Assembly: GCF_000403395.2 (NCBI RefSeq)
Contig: NZ_KE159675.1
Coordinates: 166,158 to 230,157 of the forward strand
Origin: Anaerotruncus sp. G3(2012)
GTDB taxonomy: Bacteria; Bacillota; Clostridia; Oscillospirales; Ruminococcaceae
Reading direction: 5' to 3'
Length of the DNA stretch: 64,000 nucleotides
Part shown: piece after piece, positions 6,942 to 15,044 of the stretch
How the letters are laid out: every line of letters begins with the position of its first letter
Numbering within the stretch: position 1 is the stretch's first letter
The notes under the pieces: generated by a model
Databases searched by the model: none
The model's input: only the letters and a program-made list of their open reading frames with translations
What the model was told of the DNA's origin: nothing
Program-made: the position numbers and the translations under genes

Positions 6942-9900
6942 TTGAGCGTTTACCGTATCTATGTCGAAAAGAAACCGGAATTTGCTGTCGAAGCCGCCGG
7001 CGTCCTCAGCGACCTGCAAACCGTCCTGATGCTTGACTGTGTCACCGGTGTGCGGGTGGTCAACCGCTATGATGTCGAGCGGATTGACAAGGCCGACTTT
7101 GACAATGCCCGTTTTACCATCTTCTCCGAGCCGCAGGTTGACTGCGTATATGACGAACTGCCCCCGATTGCCGAAACCGAGCGGATGTTTGCGGTTGAGT
7201 ACCTGCCCGGGCAGTTTGACCAGCGCGCCGATTCGTGCGCCCAGTGTATCTCCCTTTCGACCGCCAAGGAACAGCCGGTTGTGCGCACCGCCCGTATCTA
7301 CATCCTTTCGGGCAGCATCCCGGACCAGGCGCTTGAGCAGGTCAAGCACTATCTGGTCAACCCGGTGGAAAGCCGTCTGGCTTCGCTGGAAAAGCCGGAC
7401 ACCCTTGAAACCAGCTACGAGATTCCCACTGTGGTCGAGACGCTGGACGGATTCACCAGCCTTGATACGGCAGGCCTGGCTGCGTTCGTGACCCGTTACG
7501 GCCTTGCGATGGACACCGATGACATCGCGTTCTGCCAATCCTACTTCCGGGACGAGGAGCACCGCGACCCGACTATCACCGAAATTCGGATGATCGACAC
7601 CTACTGGTCGGACCACTGCCGCCACACTACCTTCCTGACCAATATCGGAAAGGTGCAGATCGACACCCCCTATATCCGCAAGAGCTTTGAAAAGTATCTG
7701 GAGCTGCGGGACCGGCTGTATGTCAAACAGGGCAAGGACAAGCCGATGTGCCTGATGGATCTTGCGGTGATCGGCGCGAAGGCGCTCAAGGCGGACGGTC
7801 TGCTGAACGACCTCGACGAAAGCGACGAAATCAATGCCTGTACGGTCAAAATCACGGTGGATGTGGACGGGAAGGACGAGGACTGGCTGCTGCTCTTCAA
7901 AAACGAGACCCATAACCACCCCACCGAGATCGAGCCGTTTGGCGGCGCGGCCACCTGTTTGGGCGGCGCGATCCGTGACCCGCTTTCGGGGCGGAGCTAT
8001 GTCTATCAGGCGATGCGGGTGACCGGTGCGGCAGACCCGACCGTCCCGCTCTCCCAAACGATGGCGGGCAAGCTGCCGCAGCGCAAGATCGTCACCACCG
8101 CTGCGGCTGGTTATTCCTCCTACGGCAACCAGATCGGCCTCGCCACCGGGCATGTTGCCGAGGTTTACCACCCGGGCTATGCGGCCAAGCGGATGGAGAT
8201 CGGTGCGGTGCTCGGCGCAGCACCGGCAAAGAATGTGGTCCGGGAGTGCCCCGATCCGGATGACGTGGTGATCCTGCTCGGCGGGCGCACCGGTCGGGAC
8301 GGCTGCGGCGGCGCGACCGGCTCTTCCAAGAGCCACACGATGGATTCCCTCGAGAGCTGCGGCGCCGAGGTGCAGAAGGGCAACGCGCCGATCGAGCGCA
8401 AGCTCCAGCGCCTGTTCCGCAACGGGGAAGCCACCCGTCTGATCCGGCGGTGCAACGATTTCGGTGCGGGCGGCGTCTCGGTCGCGATCGGCGAGCTGGC
8501 CGACGGGTTGGAGATCAACCTCGATGCGGTCCCCAAAAAGTATGACGGCCTGGACGGCACCGAGCTGGCGATCTCCGAGTCGCAGGAGCGGATGGCAGTT
8601 GTGGTCGCGCCCGGCAACGTTGACCGGTTTATCCAGTTCGCCCACGAAGAAAACCTCGAAGCGACCGTTGTCGCGAAGGTCACTGCCCTGCCGCGCCTGG
8701 TCATGTACTGGAACGGCAGCCGGATTGTAGACCTTTCCCGCGCATTCCTCAACTCCAATGGTGCGCCCAAACACACCGACATCGAAATCGAGGCCCCAAA
8801 AAGCTGGGCGCGTCCCCGCTCGAACGCCCCGCTCGTACAGAAATGGCGCGAGATGATGGAAAACCTCAACGTCTGTTCCCAGAAGGGATTGGTCGAACGG
8901 TTCGATTCGACGATCGGGGCAGGCAGCGTGCTGATGCCGTTCGGCGGCAAGACCCAGCTTTCCCCCGCGCAGGCGATGGTTGCCAAGCTCCCGGTGCTCG
9001 GCGGGGAAACCACCACCTGTTCGGTCATGGGCTGGGGATTCAACCCCGACCTTTCAGCGGCCAGCCCGTATCACGGCGCGATCAACGCGGTGGTCGAGTC
9101 GGTTGCAAAGGTGGTCGCGGCAGGCGGCAGCCATACCCACTGCTGGCTGACCTTCCAGGAGTATTTCGAGCGCACCAAGGGGGACCCGAAACGCTGGGGC
9201 AAGCCGCTTTCGGCTCTGCTCGGCGCGTTGGAGGCGCAGCTTGGGCTGGGGATCGGTTCGATTGGCGGCAAAGATTCGATGTCCGGCAGCTTTGAAAATC
9301 TGGATGTCCCGCCGACCCTTGTCTCGTTCGCGGTTTCTACCACCCGCACCGACCGGGTTGTTTCGACAGAATTTAAACATGCAGGAAATAAAGTGTATAT
9401 TATTACTCCTTGTTTCGACGAAAATAAGGTCCCGCAGTTCGACAGTGTGCGCGAAGTGTTCGGGACAGTCGAAAAACTGATCGCGGAAGGGAAGGTCGCG
9501 TCGGCTTGGACGATCGGGTATGGCGGCGTCTGCGAGGGCATCACGAAGATGTGTCTGGGAAACCGGCTCGGGTTCGATTTCTCGGCCACCTTTGATGACG
9601 CGGCACTCTTCGAGCCTCTCTGCGGCGGGTTCATCCTGGAATCGGCGGAGGACCTGCCCAACCTGCCCTGTATCGGTACAGTCAGCCCCGAATACCTGAT
9701 CCACTATGGATTTGACCGGATCGACTTGAACGACATTCAGGAAATTTGGGAGAAAAAATTACAATCAGTATTTCCTTATCTGCTCAAAACCCCCGAAAAA
9801 CCGGTACCGGAATATTCCTTCGCTGTTTCGGATAGAATGCAGGCAAAGGCAAAAATCGCAGCGCCGCGGGTGCTGATCCCGGTGTTCCCTGGCAACAACT

Positions 9901-10658
9901 GCGAGTATGACACCGCGCGGGCATTCGAGCGTGCGGGCGCACAGGCGGAAATCTTCATTGTGCGCAATCTCACTGCCGCTGACATCGAGGAGAGCGTCGC
10001 ACAGTTTGCCCAGCGCATCGCGCAGAGCCAGATCATCGCGATCCCGGGCGGGTTCTCGGGCGGTGACGAGCCGGACGGTTCTGGCAAGTTCATCACCGCA
10101 TTCCTGCGCAATCCCCGGATTAAAGATGCAGTGCACGATCTGCTCAAAAACCGCGACGGCCTGATGTGCGGCATCTGCAACGGCTTCCAGGCGCTGATTA
10201 AACTCGGGCTGGTCCCGTATGGTGAGATCCGCGACATGGACGAGAGCTGCGCGACCCTGACGTTTAACACGATCGGCCGCCACCAGTCGGGTCTGGTGCG
10301 CACCCGCGTAGCATCGAACAAATCGCCCTGGTTAGCGGGGATGCAGGTGGGGGATATCCATACGGTCGCAATCTCGCATGGGGAGGGACGGTTTGTCGCA
10401 CCGCAGAGGCTGATCGACCAGCTCGCCTCGAACGGGCAGATCGCGACCCAGTATGTCGATCTCGAAGGCAGGCCGAGCCTGGATATCCGGTATAACCCCA
10501 ACCATTCGTTTGACGCGGTTGAGGGGATCACCAGCCCGGACGGACGGGTATTCGGCAAGATGGCGCATTCCGAGCGGTATGCCAACGGTACGTTCCAGAA
10601 TGTGCCGGGCGAAAAGTTCCAGGATATTTTCGGGAACGCAGTCCGGTACTACCGGTAA
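6942..10658 (+). CDS. purL: phosphoribosylformylglycinamidine synthase (single-chain, large form)
   Basis: A 1238-residue enzyme of purine synthesis that converts FGAR, ATP and glutamine to FGAM. The central synthetase halves show FKNETHNHPTEIEPFGGAAT, GRTGRDGCGGATGSS and GGKDSMSG. The C-terminal glutamine amidotransferase domain has the nucleophile Cys in LMCGICNGFQALIKLG and the catalytic His-x-Glu in SHGEGRF. In many Firmicutes PurS, PurQ and PurL are separate; here all are fused, as in several Clostridia. The TTG at 6942 is chosen because GGAAAGAGG lies 8 bases upstream and SVYRIYVEKK begins the conserved PurS-like domain; a longer frame reaching 6873 has no ribosome site. Confidence 0.96.
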   Translation: MSVYRIYVEKKPEFAVEAAGVLSDLQTVLMLDCVTGVRVVNRYDVERIDKADFDNARFTIFSEPQVDCVYDELPPIAETERMFAVEYLPGQFDQRADSCAQCISLSTAKEQPVVRTARIYILSGSIPDQALEQVKHYLVNPVESRLASLEKPDTLETSYEIPTVVETLDGFTSLDTAGLAAFVTRYGLAMDTDDIAFCQSYFRDEEHRDPTITEIRMIDTYWSDHCRHTTFLTNIGKVQIDTPYIRKSFEKYLELRDRLYVKQGKDKPMCLMDLAVIGAKALKADGLLNDLDESDEINACTVKITVDVDGKDEDWLLLFKNETHNHPTEIEPFGGAATCLGGAIRDPLSGRSYVYQAMRVTGAADPTVPLSQTMAGKLPQRKIVTTAAAGYSSYGNQIGLATGHVAEVYHPGYAAKRMEIGAVLGAAPAKNVVRECPDPDDVVILLGGRTGRDGCGGATGSSKSHTMDSLESCGAEVQKGNAPIERKLQRLFRNGEATRLIRRCNDFGAGGVSVAIGELADGLEINLDAVPKKYDGLDGTELAISESQERMAVVVAPGNVDRFIQFAHEENLEATVVAKVTALPRLVMYWNGSRIVDLSRAFLNSNGAPKHTDIEIEAPKSWARPRSNAPLVQKWREMMENLNVCSQKGLVERFDSTIGAGSVLMPFGGKTQLSPAQAMVAKLPVLGGETTTCSVMGWGFNPDLSAASPYHGAINAVVESVAKVVAAGGSHTHCWLTFQEYFERTKGDPKRWGKPLSALLGALEAQLGLGIGSIGGKDSMSGSFENLDVPPTLVSFAVSTTRTDRVVSTEFKHAGNKVYIITPCFDENKVPQFDSVREVFGTVEKLIAEGKVASAWTIGYGGVCEGITKMCLGNRLGFDFSATFDDAALFEPLCGGFILESAEDLPNLPCIGTVSPEYLIHYGFDRIDLNDIQEIWEKKLQSVFPYLLKTPEKPVPEYSFAVSDRMQAKAKIAAPRVLIPVFPGNNCEYDTARAFERAGAQAEIFIVRNLTAADIEESVAQFAQRIAQSQIIAIPGGFSGGDEPDGSGKFITAFLRNPRIKDAVHDLLKNRDGLMCGICNGFQALIKLGLVPYGEIRDMDESCATLTFNTIGRHQSGLVRTRVASNKSPWLAGMQVGDIHTVAISHGEGRFVAPQRLIDQLASNGQIATQYVDLEGRPSLDIRYNPNHSFDAVEGITSPDGRVFGKMAHSERYANGTFQNVPGEKFQDIFGNAVRYYR

Positions 10659-10677
10659 TCAGCGGGTTTGAAAAACG

Positions 10678-11046
10678 AAAGTTTTACTCAATTTTTTTCA
10701 AAAAATTGCAGGGTCGAGGGGCAGTGGGACAGCGGAAGTCTGGTTCCAGACCAGACTTCCAGGCGCAAAGCGCCTTCCTCGGGTCTTCTCGGGCTTTCAG
10801 CCCGAAGCGCGGCATACGCCGCGACGCCCCTGCGGGCTGTCTTGCGGGTTAGGGGTCAGCGACCCCTCCCCGCAGGCCCCACCCCGGCAAGCTCGGCGAA
10901 TTTCTTATTTTCTCAATTTAAAGTTTTACTCAATTTTTTTCAAAAAATTGCAGGGTCGAGGGGCAGAGCCCCCGACGCGCTCCGCACTGCGAGCCGCAGC
11001 GAAGCGGCAAGAGGGGGCTTTTTTACTTGCAAAAAGCCCCCCTCGC
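10678..11046. repeat. dispersed multi-hairpin intergenic repeat with terminator end
   Basis: This 370-base gene-free stretch is the fullest copy of a repeat seen elsewhere in the window. It contains a 47-base unit (AAAGTTTTACTC... to GAGGGGCAG) at 10678-10724 repeated exactly at 10920-10966. Between them lies a module of nested palindromes: GGAAGTCTGG/CCAGACTTCC, GGCGC/GCGCC, CTTCTCGGGCT/AGCCCGAAG, GCGGC/GCCGC and a long GC-rich stem around AGGGGTCAGCGACCCCT. The distal end is GCGGCAAG followed by the terminator at 11013-11041. Related copies occur at 1551, 14173, 25425, 59161 and 63713. No convincing protein is encoded. Confidence 0.8.
11013..11041. terminator. bidirectional intrinsic terminator
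   Basis: GGGGGCTTTTT and AAAAAGCCCCC pair around a 7-base loop. It lies 355 bases after purL and 61 bases before the next gene, and is the conserved end of the dispersed repeat. Confidence 0.8.
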
Positions 11047-11101
11047 CTCGGAAAAAGGCTTATGTGCCAAGGCCGGAAGACATAAAAGAAAGGGGTTTTT
11101 T

Positions 11102-11797
11102 ATGAGGAGAACAAAGTCCGGGCAGGTTCTTTTGGCGCTGCTTGCGGCAACAATACTCGGTGTGGCTGGATGGCTGGTCTGGCGCTGGTATCCGGTGGTT
11201 CAAGGGCTGATGGAGCCGGAAAAGATGGACGCTTTCCGGGAGCGCCTGCAATCTTTCGGCTTGATGGGGATACTCCTCCTGATCGGGGTGCAGGTTTTAC
11301 AGGTCATCTCGGGCCTGATCCCGGCACTGCCGGTTCAGATCGCCGCCGGGGTCACCTATGGTGCACTGGGCGGTTTGGCGATCTGCGCCAGTGGGGTGTT
11401 TTTGGGGAGTGCGCTTGTTTTTATACTCGTCAAACGGTTCGGGCAGCCGGTGGTTGACCGGATGTTTCCTCCGGAAAAACAGCGGCGTCTCGCCTTTTTG
11501 CAGGACAGCGACCGTCTCCAAATCCTCGTTTTTATCATCTATCTGATCCCGGCCATGCCCAAAGACCTGCTGACCTATCTTGCCGCGCTCACCCCGCTCG
11601 AGCTGCCGCGGTTCCTGCTGCTGACAGTGACTGCGCGCATCCCCACCATGTTGGCGAACACCTTTGCCAGCAGTGAGCTGCTTGAGGGAAATTATCTCAG
11701 CTCGGTAATCGCGTTCTGCATCACTGGTACGCTGGGGCTGGTTTGTATGCTGTCCAGAAAACGGATGATAGCTTGGATGCAGAAAAGCAGGAATTGA
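11102..11797 (+). CDS. TVP38/TMEM64 (DedA-like, SNARE-associated) membrane protein
   Basis: A 231-residue integral membrane protein of the TVP38/TMEM64 (VTT domain) family, relatives of DedA proteins thought to move lipids or small solutes across the membrane. The N-terminal helix is LLALLAATILGVAGWLVW; the conserved core contains LQVISGLIPALPVQIAAGVT, the GSALVFILVKRFGQPVVDRM segment and IIYLIPAMPKDLLTYLAALT, followed by the arginine motif TARIPTMLANTFASS. GAAAGGGG lies 8 bases before the ATG; a longer upstream frame is only repeat sequence. Its stop codon overlaps the -35 box of the feo promoter. Confidence 0.9.
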   Translation: MRRTKSGQVLLALLAATILGVAGWLVWRWYPVVQGLMEPEKMDAFRERLQSFGLMGILLLIGVQVLQVISGLIPALPVQIAAGVTYGALGGLAICASGVFLGSALVFILVKRFGQPVVDRMFPPEKQRRLAFLQDSDRLQILVFIIYLIPAMPKDLLTYLAALTPLELPRFLLLTVTARIPTMLANTFASSELLEGNYLSSVIAFCITGTLGLVCMLSRKRMIAWMQKSRN

Positions 11798-11822
11798 CAA
11801 ACGACCGGAAAAGGTCTATTAT
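11794..11822 (+). promoter_or_regulatory. strong sigma-A promoter of the feoAB operon
   Basis: A perfect TTGACA is followed after 17 bases by TATTAT. The -35 box overlaps the stop codon of the preceding gene. Transcription would start near 11829. Confidence 0.85.
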
Positions 11823-11864
11823 GTAAGCGTCAGCTAACAGATTGAAAAAATTTTTTGCGAAAAA

Positions 11865-11880
11865 GTTAGCCTGGGCTAAC
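11865..11880 (+). promoter_or_regulatory. iron/manganese-repressor-like operator in the feo leader
   Basis: GTTAGCC-TG-GGCTAAC is a perfect 7+2+7 inverted repeat, 36 bases after the predicted start site. The core resembles DtxR/IdeR/MntR-family operators, which contain TTAGG/CCTAA-type half sites with GTTAGSCTAAC centres. A further AGCTAAC half site is at 11832-11838. Iron-dependent repression of FeoAB by a DtxR-type protein fits, but the regulator is not in the window. Confidence 0.65.
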
Positions 11881-11903
11881 ATATCGAGAGGTGGAACAGA
11901 GCG

Positions 11904-12143
11904 ATGACATTGGACCGTTTGAAGATTGGGCAGAGCGGTATTATCCTGCAGGTGGGCGGAAGCGGCGCACTGCGGCGGCATCTGCTCGACATGGGATTAA
12001 CCCCGAAAACCAGGGTCATGGTACGCAAGGTCGCGCCGATGGGTGACCCGATCGAACTGCACCTTCGGGGATATGAGCTGACCCTGCGTCTTGAGGATGC
12101 AAAGGAGATTGAAATTGAAGAGATCAAGGAGGCAGCCAGATGA
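11904..12143 (+). CDS. feoA: ferrous iron transport protein A
   Basis: A 79-residue SH3-like protein that assists FeoB in ferrous iron uptake. It shows the FeoA pattern: LKIGQSGIILQVGG, LRRHLLDMGLTPKTRVMVRK, APMGDPIELHLRGYELTLR. GAGAGGTGG lies about 11 bases upstream of the ATG. Its last codons overlap feoB by 4 bases (ATGA), giving translational coupling. No feoC was found. Confidence 0.95.
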   Translation: MTLDRLKIGQSGIILQVGGSGALRRHLLDMGLTPKTRVMVRKVAPMGDPIELHLRGYELTLRLEDAKEIEIEEIKEAAR

Positions 12144-14143
12144 TTTTTGCATTGGCGGGCAACCAGAACTGCGGGAAGACCACCCTGTTCAACCAGCTCA
12201 CCGGGTCGAACCAGCATGTGGGGAACTTCCCCGGCGTGACGGTTGAGCGCAAGGATGGGCAGCTCCGGGGCCATAGAGATGTGACGGTGGTTGACCTGCC
12301 GGGCATCTACTCGCTTTCCCCCTACACCAACGAGGAGATCGTCACCCGCGACTTCCTGTTGAGCAGCCATCCGGACGGGGTCATCAATATCCTTGATGCG
12401 ACCAATATCGAGCGCAACCTCTACCTCAGTATGCAGCTCATCGAGCTGGGGATTCCGATGGTGATTGCGCTCAATATGATGGACGAGGTCCGCAGCAACG
12501 GCGGGACCATCAAAATCAAAGCGATGGAGCGGGAGCTGGGAGTGCCGGTCTTCCCGATCTCTGCGGTCAAAAACGAGGGGATCGACGAGATGGTGGAACG
12601 GGCTATCTCGATTGCGCAGTCCCGCACCGCGCCCAAACGGCAGGATTTCTGCATCGGTGCGGTACATAGGGCGATCCACGCGATTGCGCATCTGGTCGAG
12701 GATCATGCCGAGCGGATCCATGTACCGGCCCGGTTCGCCGCCACCAAACTGGTCGAGGGGGATGCGCCGATGCTCGAACTGCTCGCGCTCTCGGCAAACG
12801 AACAGGATATGGTGGAGCACAGCGTCACCGAGATGGAAGGGGAGCTGGGCACCGACCGGGAAGCCGCTATGGCGGATATGCGGTATACCTTTATCGAACG
12901 GCTGTGCGCGGATACGGTGGTCAAGCCGCGCGAGAGCAAAGAGCATCTGCGCAGCGTCCGGATGGACAGCCTGCTGACCCATAAATATCTGGCCATCCCG
13001 ATCTTTCTGCTGATTATGCTGCTGATCTTCTACCTCACCTTTGGCCTGATCGGCAGTTTTCTGAGCGACCTGCTCGCCTATGATATCGACTGGGTGACCA
13101 GCGCCGTAGACCGCGCACTCACCGCCTATGGGCTAAATCCGGTGGTGCATTCGCTGCTGATCGACGGTGTATTTGCCGGGGTTGGCTCGGTGCTCTCGTT
13201 CCTGCCCACCATCGTTGTGCTGTTCTTCTTCCTCTCGATGCTCGAGGACAGCGGCTACATGGCGCGGGTCGCGTTCGTGATGGATAAACTCCTGCGCAAA
13301 ATCGGGCTTTCCGGCCGCTCGTTTGTGCCGATGCTGATCGGGTTCGGCTGCTCAGTGCCTGCGATCATGGCGACCCGGACCCTCTCCTCCGAGCGGGACC
13401 GCCGTATGACCATCCTGCTTACCCCGTTTATGTCGTGCAGCGCCAAGCTGCCGATCTATTCGATGTTTACCCTCGCATTTTTCCCCGATCATCCGGCGCT
13501 GGTCATGATCCTGCTCTATGCGGGCGGGATGCTGGTCGGCGTGTTGAGCGGGCTTCTGCTCAAGAACACTGCGTTCCATGGCAAGCCGGTCCCGTTCGTG
13601 ATGGAGCTGCCCAACTACCGCCTGCCGGGGGCGAAAAACGTCTGCCTCCTGCTTTGGGACAAGGCGCGCGATTTTTTGACCCGGGCATTCACCGTCATCT
13701 TCCTGGCCACCATCGTGATCTGGTTCCTTCAGACGTTCGATGCCCGGTTCAATGTGGTGGCGGACAGCGGGCAGAGCATGTTAGCGGGAATCGGGCGGTT
13801 TATCGCGCCGGTGTTTACCCCGCTCGGCTTCAACGACTGGCGCGCGTCCACTGCGCTGATTACCGGCTTTTCCGCGAAGGAAGCGGTTGTCAGTACCCTT
13901 GCGGTACTGACCGGCGGCAACACCGCCACCCTGCCTGCTACCCTTTCCCAGATGTTCAGCCCGTTGGCGGCCTGCGCATTTTTGACATTCACCCTGCTCT
14001 ATTCCCCCTGTGTTGCGGCGATCGCAGCGGTGCGGCGGGAGCTGGGCGGCAAACATGCCGCGATTGTAGCGGGATACCAGTGTGGGGTTGCATGGCTCGC
14101 CGGATGCATGGTTTACCAGTTCGGAAGCCTGCTATTCCGGTAA
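12140..14143 (+). CDS. feoB: ferrous iron transporter B
   Basis: A 667-residue GTP-gated ferrous iron permease in the cytoplasmic membrane. The N-terminal G domain has G1 at residues 7-14 (GNQNCGKT, with Q where many FeoB have P), G2-type NFPGVTVE, G3 DLPGIYSL and G4 NMMDEVR. The guanine-dissociation-inhibitor-like helical linker spans about residues 165-270. The membrane domain has two Gate motifs, seen as FVPMLIGFGCSVPAIMATRT and FSAKEAVVSTLAV, with the conserved gate cysteine. Overlap with feoA and the operator-like palindrome upstream indicate iron-controlled expression of feoAB as a unit. Confidence 0.97.
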   Translation: MIFALAGNQNCGKTTLFNQLTGSNQHVGNFPGVTVERKDGQLRGHRDVTVVDLPGIYSLSPYTNEEIVTRDFLLSSHPDGVINILDATNIERNLYLSMQLIELGIPMVIALNMMDEVRSNGGTIKIKAMERELGVPVFPISAVKNEGIDEMVERAISIAQSRTAPKRQDFCIGAVHRAIHAIAHLVEDHAERIHVPARFAATKLVEGDAPMLELLALSANEQDMVEHSVTEMEGELGTDREAAMADMRYTFIERLCADTVVKPRESKEHLRSVRMDSLLTHKYLAIPIFLLIMLLIFYLTFGLIGSFLSDLLAYDIDWVTSAVDRALTAYGLNPVVHSLLIDGVFAGVGSVLSFLPTIVVLFFFLSMLEDSGYMARVAFVMDKLLRKIGLSGRSFVPMLIGFGCSVPAIMATRTLSSERDRRMTILLTPFMSCSAKLPIYSMFTLAFFPDHPALVMILLYAGGMLVGVLSGLLLKNTAFHGKPVPFVMELPNYRLPGAKNVCLLLWDKARDFLTRAFTVIFLATIVIWFLQTFDARFNVVADSGQSMLAGIGRFIAPVFTPLGFNDWRASTALITGFSAKEAVVSTLAVLTGGNTATLPATLSQMFSPLAACAFLTFTLLYSPCVAAIAAVRRELGGKHAAIVAGYQCGVAWLAGCMVYQFGSLLFR

Positions 14144-14172
14144 GAACCCAGTTTCAGCGCCTATCCTACATC

Positions 14173-14361
14173 CAGAGTTTAAAGTTTTACGCGATTTTTT
14201 GCTCCGGCCTAACAGCTGGCGCTTTGTGCCAGTTGGCCTATGCGCGCCGCTCTTAGCGCGAGATGAGCGCGGAACGCTTTATCCTGTGAAGCGCATTTTT
14301 CGGGTGAATTGCCGAGAAGCGGCAAGAGGGGGGCTTTTTGCAAGTGAAAAAGCCCCCCTCC
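14173..14361 (-). repeat. copy of the dispersed terminator-bearing repeat
   Basis: Read on the minus strand this copy gives the terminator, then CTCTTGCCGCTTCTCGGCAA, ATTCACCCGAAAAATGCGC, TTCACAGGATAAAGCG and TTCCGCGCTCAT, closely matching 63713-63800. Its far end carries a fragment of the AAAGTTTTAC unit (14173 on). It fills the gap between convergent feoB and mscL. Confidence 0.75.
14328..14358. terminator. bidirectional intrinsic terminator between feoB and mscL
   Basis: GGGGGGCTTTTT and AAAAAGCCCCCC form a 12-bp stem with a 7-base loop. It can serve both convergent genes. Confidence 0.85.
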
Positions 14362-14397
14362 CTATGAAGGATACAAAACAGACTTCCGGAACCGTGG

Positions 14398-14823
14398 TTA
14401 TTCGGCGTTCTGTTCCTTGAGCAGGTCGCGGATCTCTGTGAGCAGAACAATATCCGCCGGAGGTGCGGCGGGTGCTTTTGGCTGTTCCTCCTTTTTCCGG
14501 CGGAACCGGTTGAGCAGCTTGACCATCGTAAATACCACCAGCGAGATCAGCAGGAAGTTGACCACCTGCTGCAAAAAGCTCCCGTAGAGAACCGCCACTT
14601 CGGGATTTTCCCCGGAGGCCGCGGAAAGCACCAGTTTATAGCCGGAAAAGTCCAGCCCGCCGATCAGCCAGCCGAGGAATGGGGTCACAATCTCCTTCAC
14701 CAGGGAATTGACAATGCTGGTGAAGGCGGTACCGATGATGACACCGACTGCCATGTCCACGACGTTGCCGCGCGAGATAAATTCTTTGAATTCTGCAATC
14801 AATGTTTTTGTTTTCTGTTCCAT
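14398..14823 (-). CDS. mscL: large-conductance mechanosensitive channel
   Basis: A 141-residue protein that opens under membrane tension to release solutes during osmotic downshock. The N-terminal helix and TM1 carry the MscL signature (FKEFISRGNVVDMAVGVIIG, then TAFTSIVNSLVKEIVTPFLG). A periplasmic loop and TM2 (VVNFLLISLVVFTMVKLLN) are followed by a basic and acidic cytoplasmic tail ending LLTEIRDLLKEQNAE, the usual C-terminal bundle. AAGGAGC lies about 9 bases before the ATG. Length and order are normal for the family. Confidence 0.97.
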   Translation of the reverse strand: MEQKTKTLIAEFKEFISRGNVVDMAVGVIIGTAFTSIVNSLVKEIVTPFLGWLIGGLDFSGYKLVLSAASGENPEVAVLYGSFLQQVVNFLLISLVVFTMVKLLNRFRRKKEEQPKAPAAPPADIVLLTEIRDLLKEQNAE

Positions 14824-14882
14824 TTTTCTGCTCCTTTATAGGTTGTTTTTTTCCAGTATAGCAGATTTTAGACAAAAGTCCA

Positions 14883-14911
14883 TTGCAACAGGGGAGATTT
14901 CGTGGGATAAT
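14883..14911 (+). promoter_or_regulatory. putative promoter of fbp
   Basis: TTGCAA and GATAAT are spaced 17 bases apart, about 135 bases before the fbp start. The leader between them holds two stem-loops. Confidence 0.5.
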
Positions 14912-14922
14912 AGAGACAGCAT

Positions 14923-14992
14923 ACTGAAAAACCAATCCCTGTTTTTCAGTGGAGGCAAAAAAGCCATCAGACGCATTTTGCGTGCTTGATGG
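14923..14992 (+). promoter_or_regulatory. two stem-loops in the fbp leader
   Basis: The first hairpin pairs ACTGAAAAAC (14923) with GTTTTTCAGT (14941); the second pairs CCATCA-ACGCA (14964) with TGCGT-TGATGG (to 14992). No T-tract follows either, so they look like leader structure rather than terminators. No known riboswitch family is recognised. Confidence 0.35.
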
Positions 14993-15044
14993 ACACATGG
15001 TAAACCGAAGACGGCAGAATTTATAACAGTCAGGGGGCGGTCCG

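Noticed and set aside
5316..8774. A 1152-codon open frame on the minus strand
   Set aside because: It runs opposite mtaB and purL and its translation has low-complexity, Arg/His/Gly-rich composition with no family motif. It is a GC-rich shadow of the real genes.
11027..11101. Extended start for the TVP38 protein
   Set aside because: The extra 25 codons are read from the terminator and repeat; the ATG at 11102 has GAAAGGGG at the right distance.
10668..11105. A 145-codon plus-strand frame downstream of purL
   Set aside because: It is entirely dispersed repeat sequence, including a 47-base unit occurring twice and a terminator hairpin; no ribosome site.
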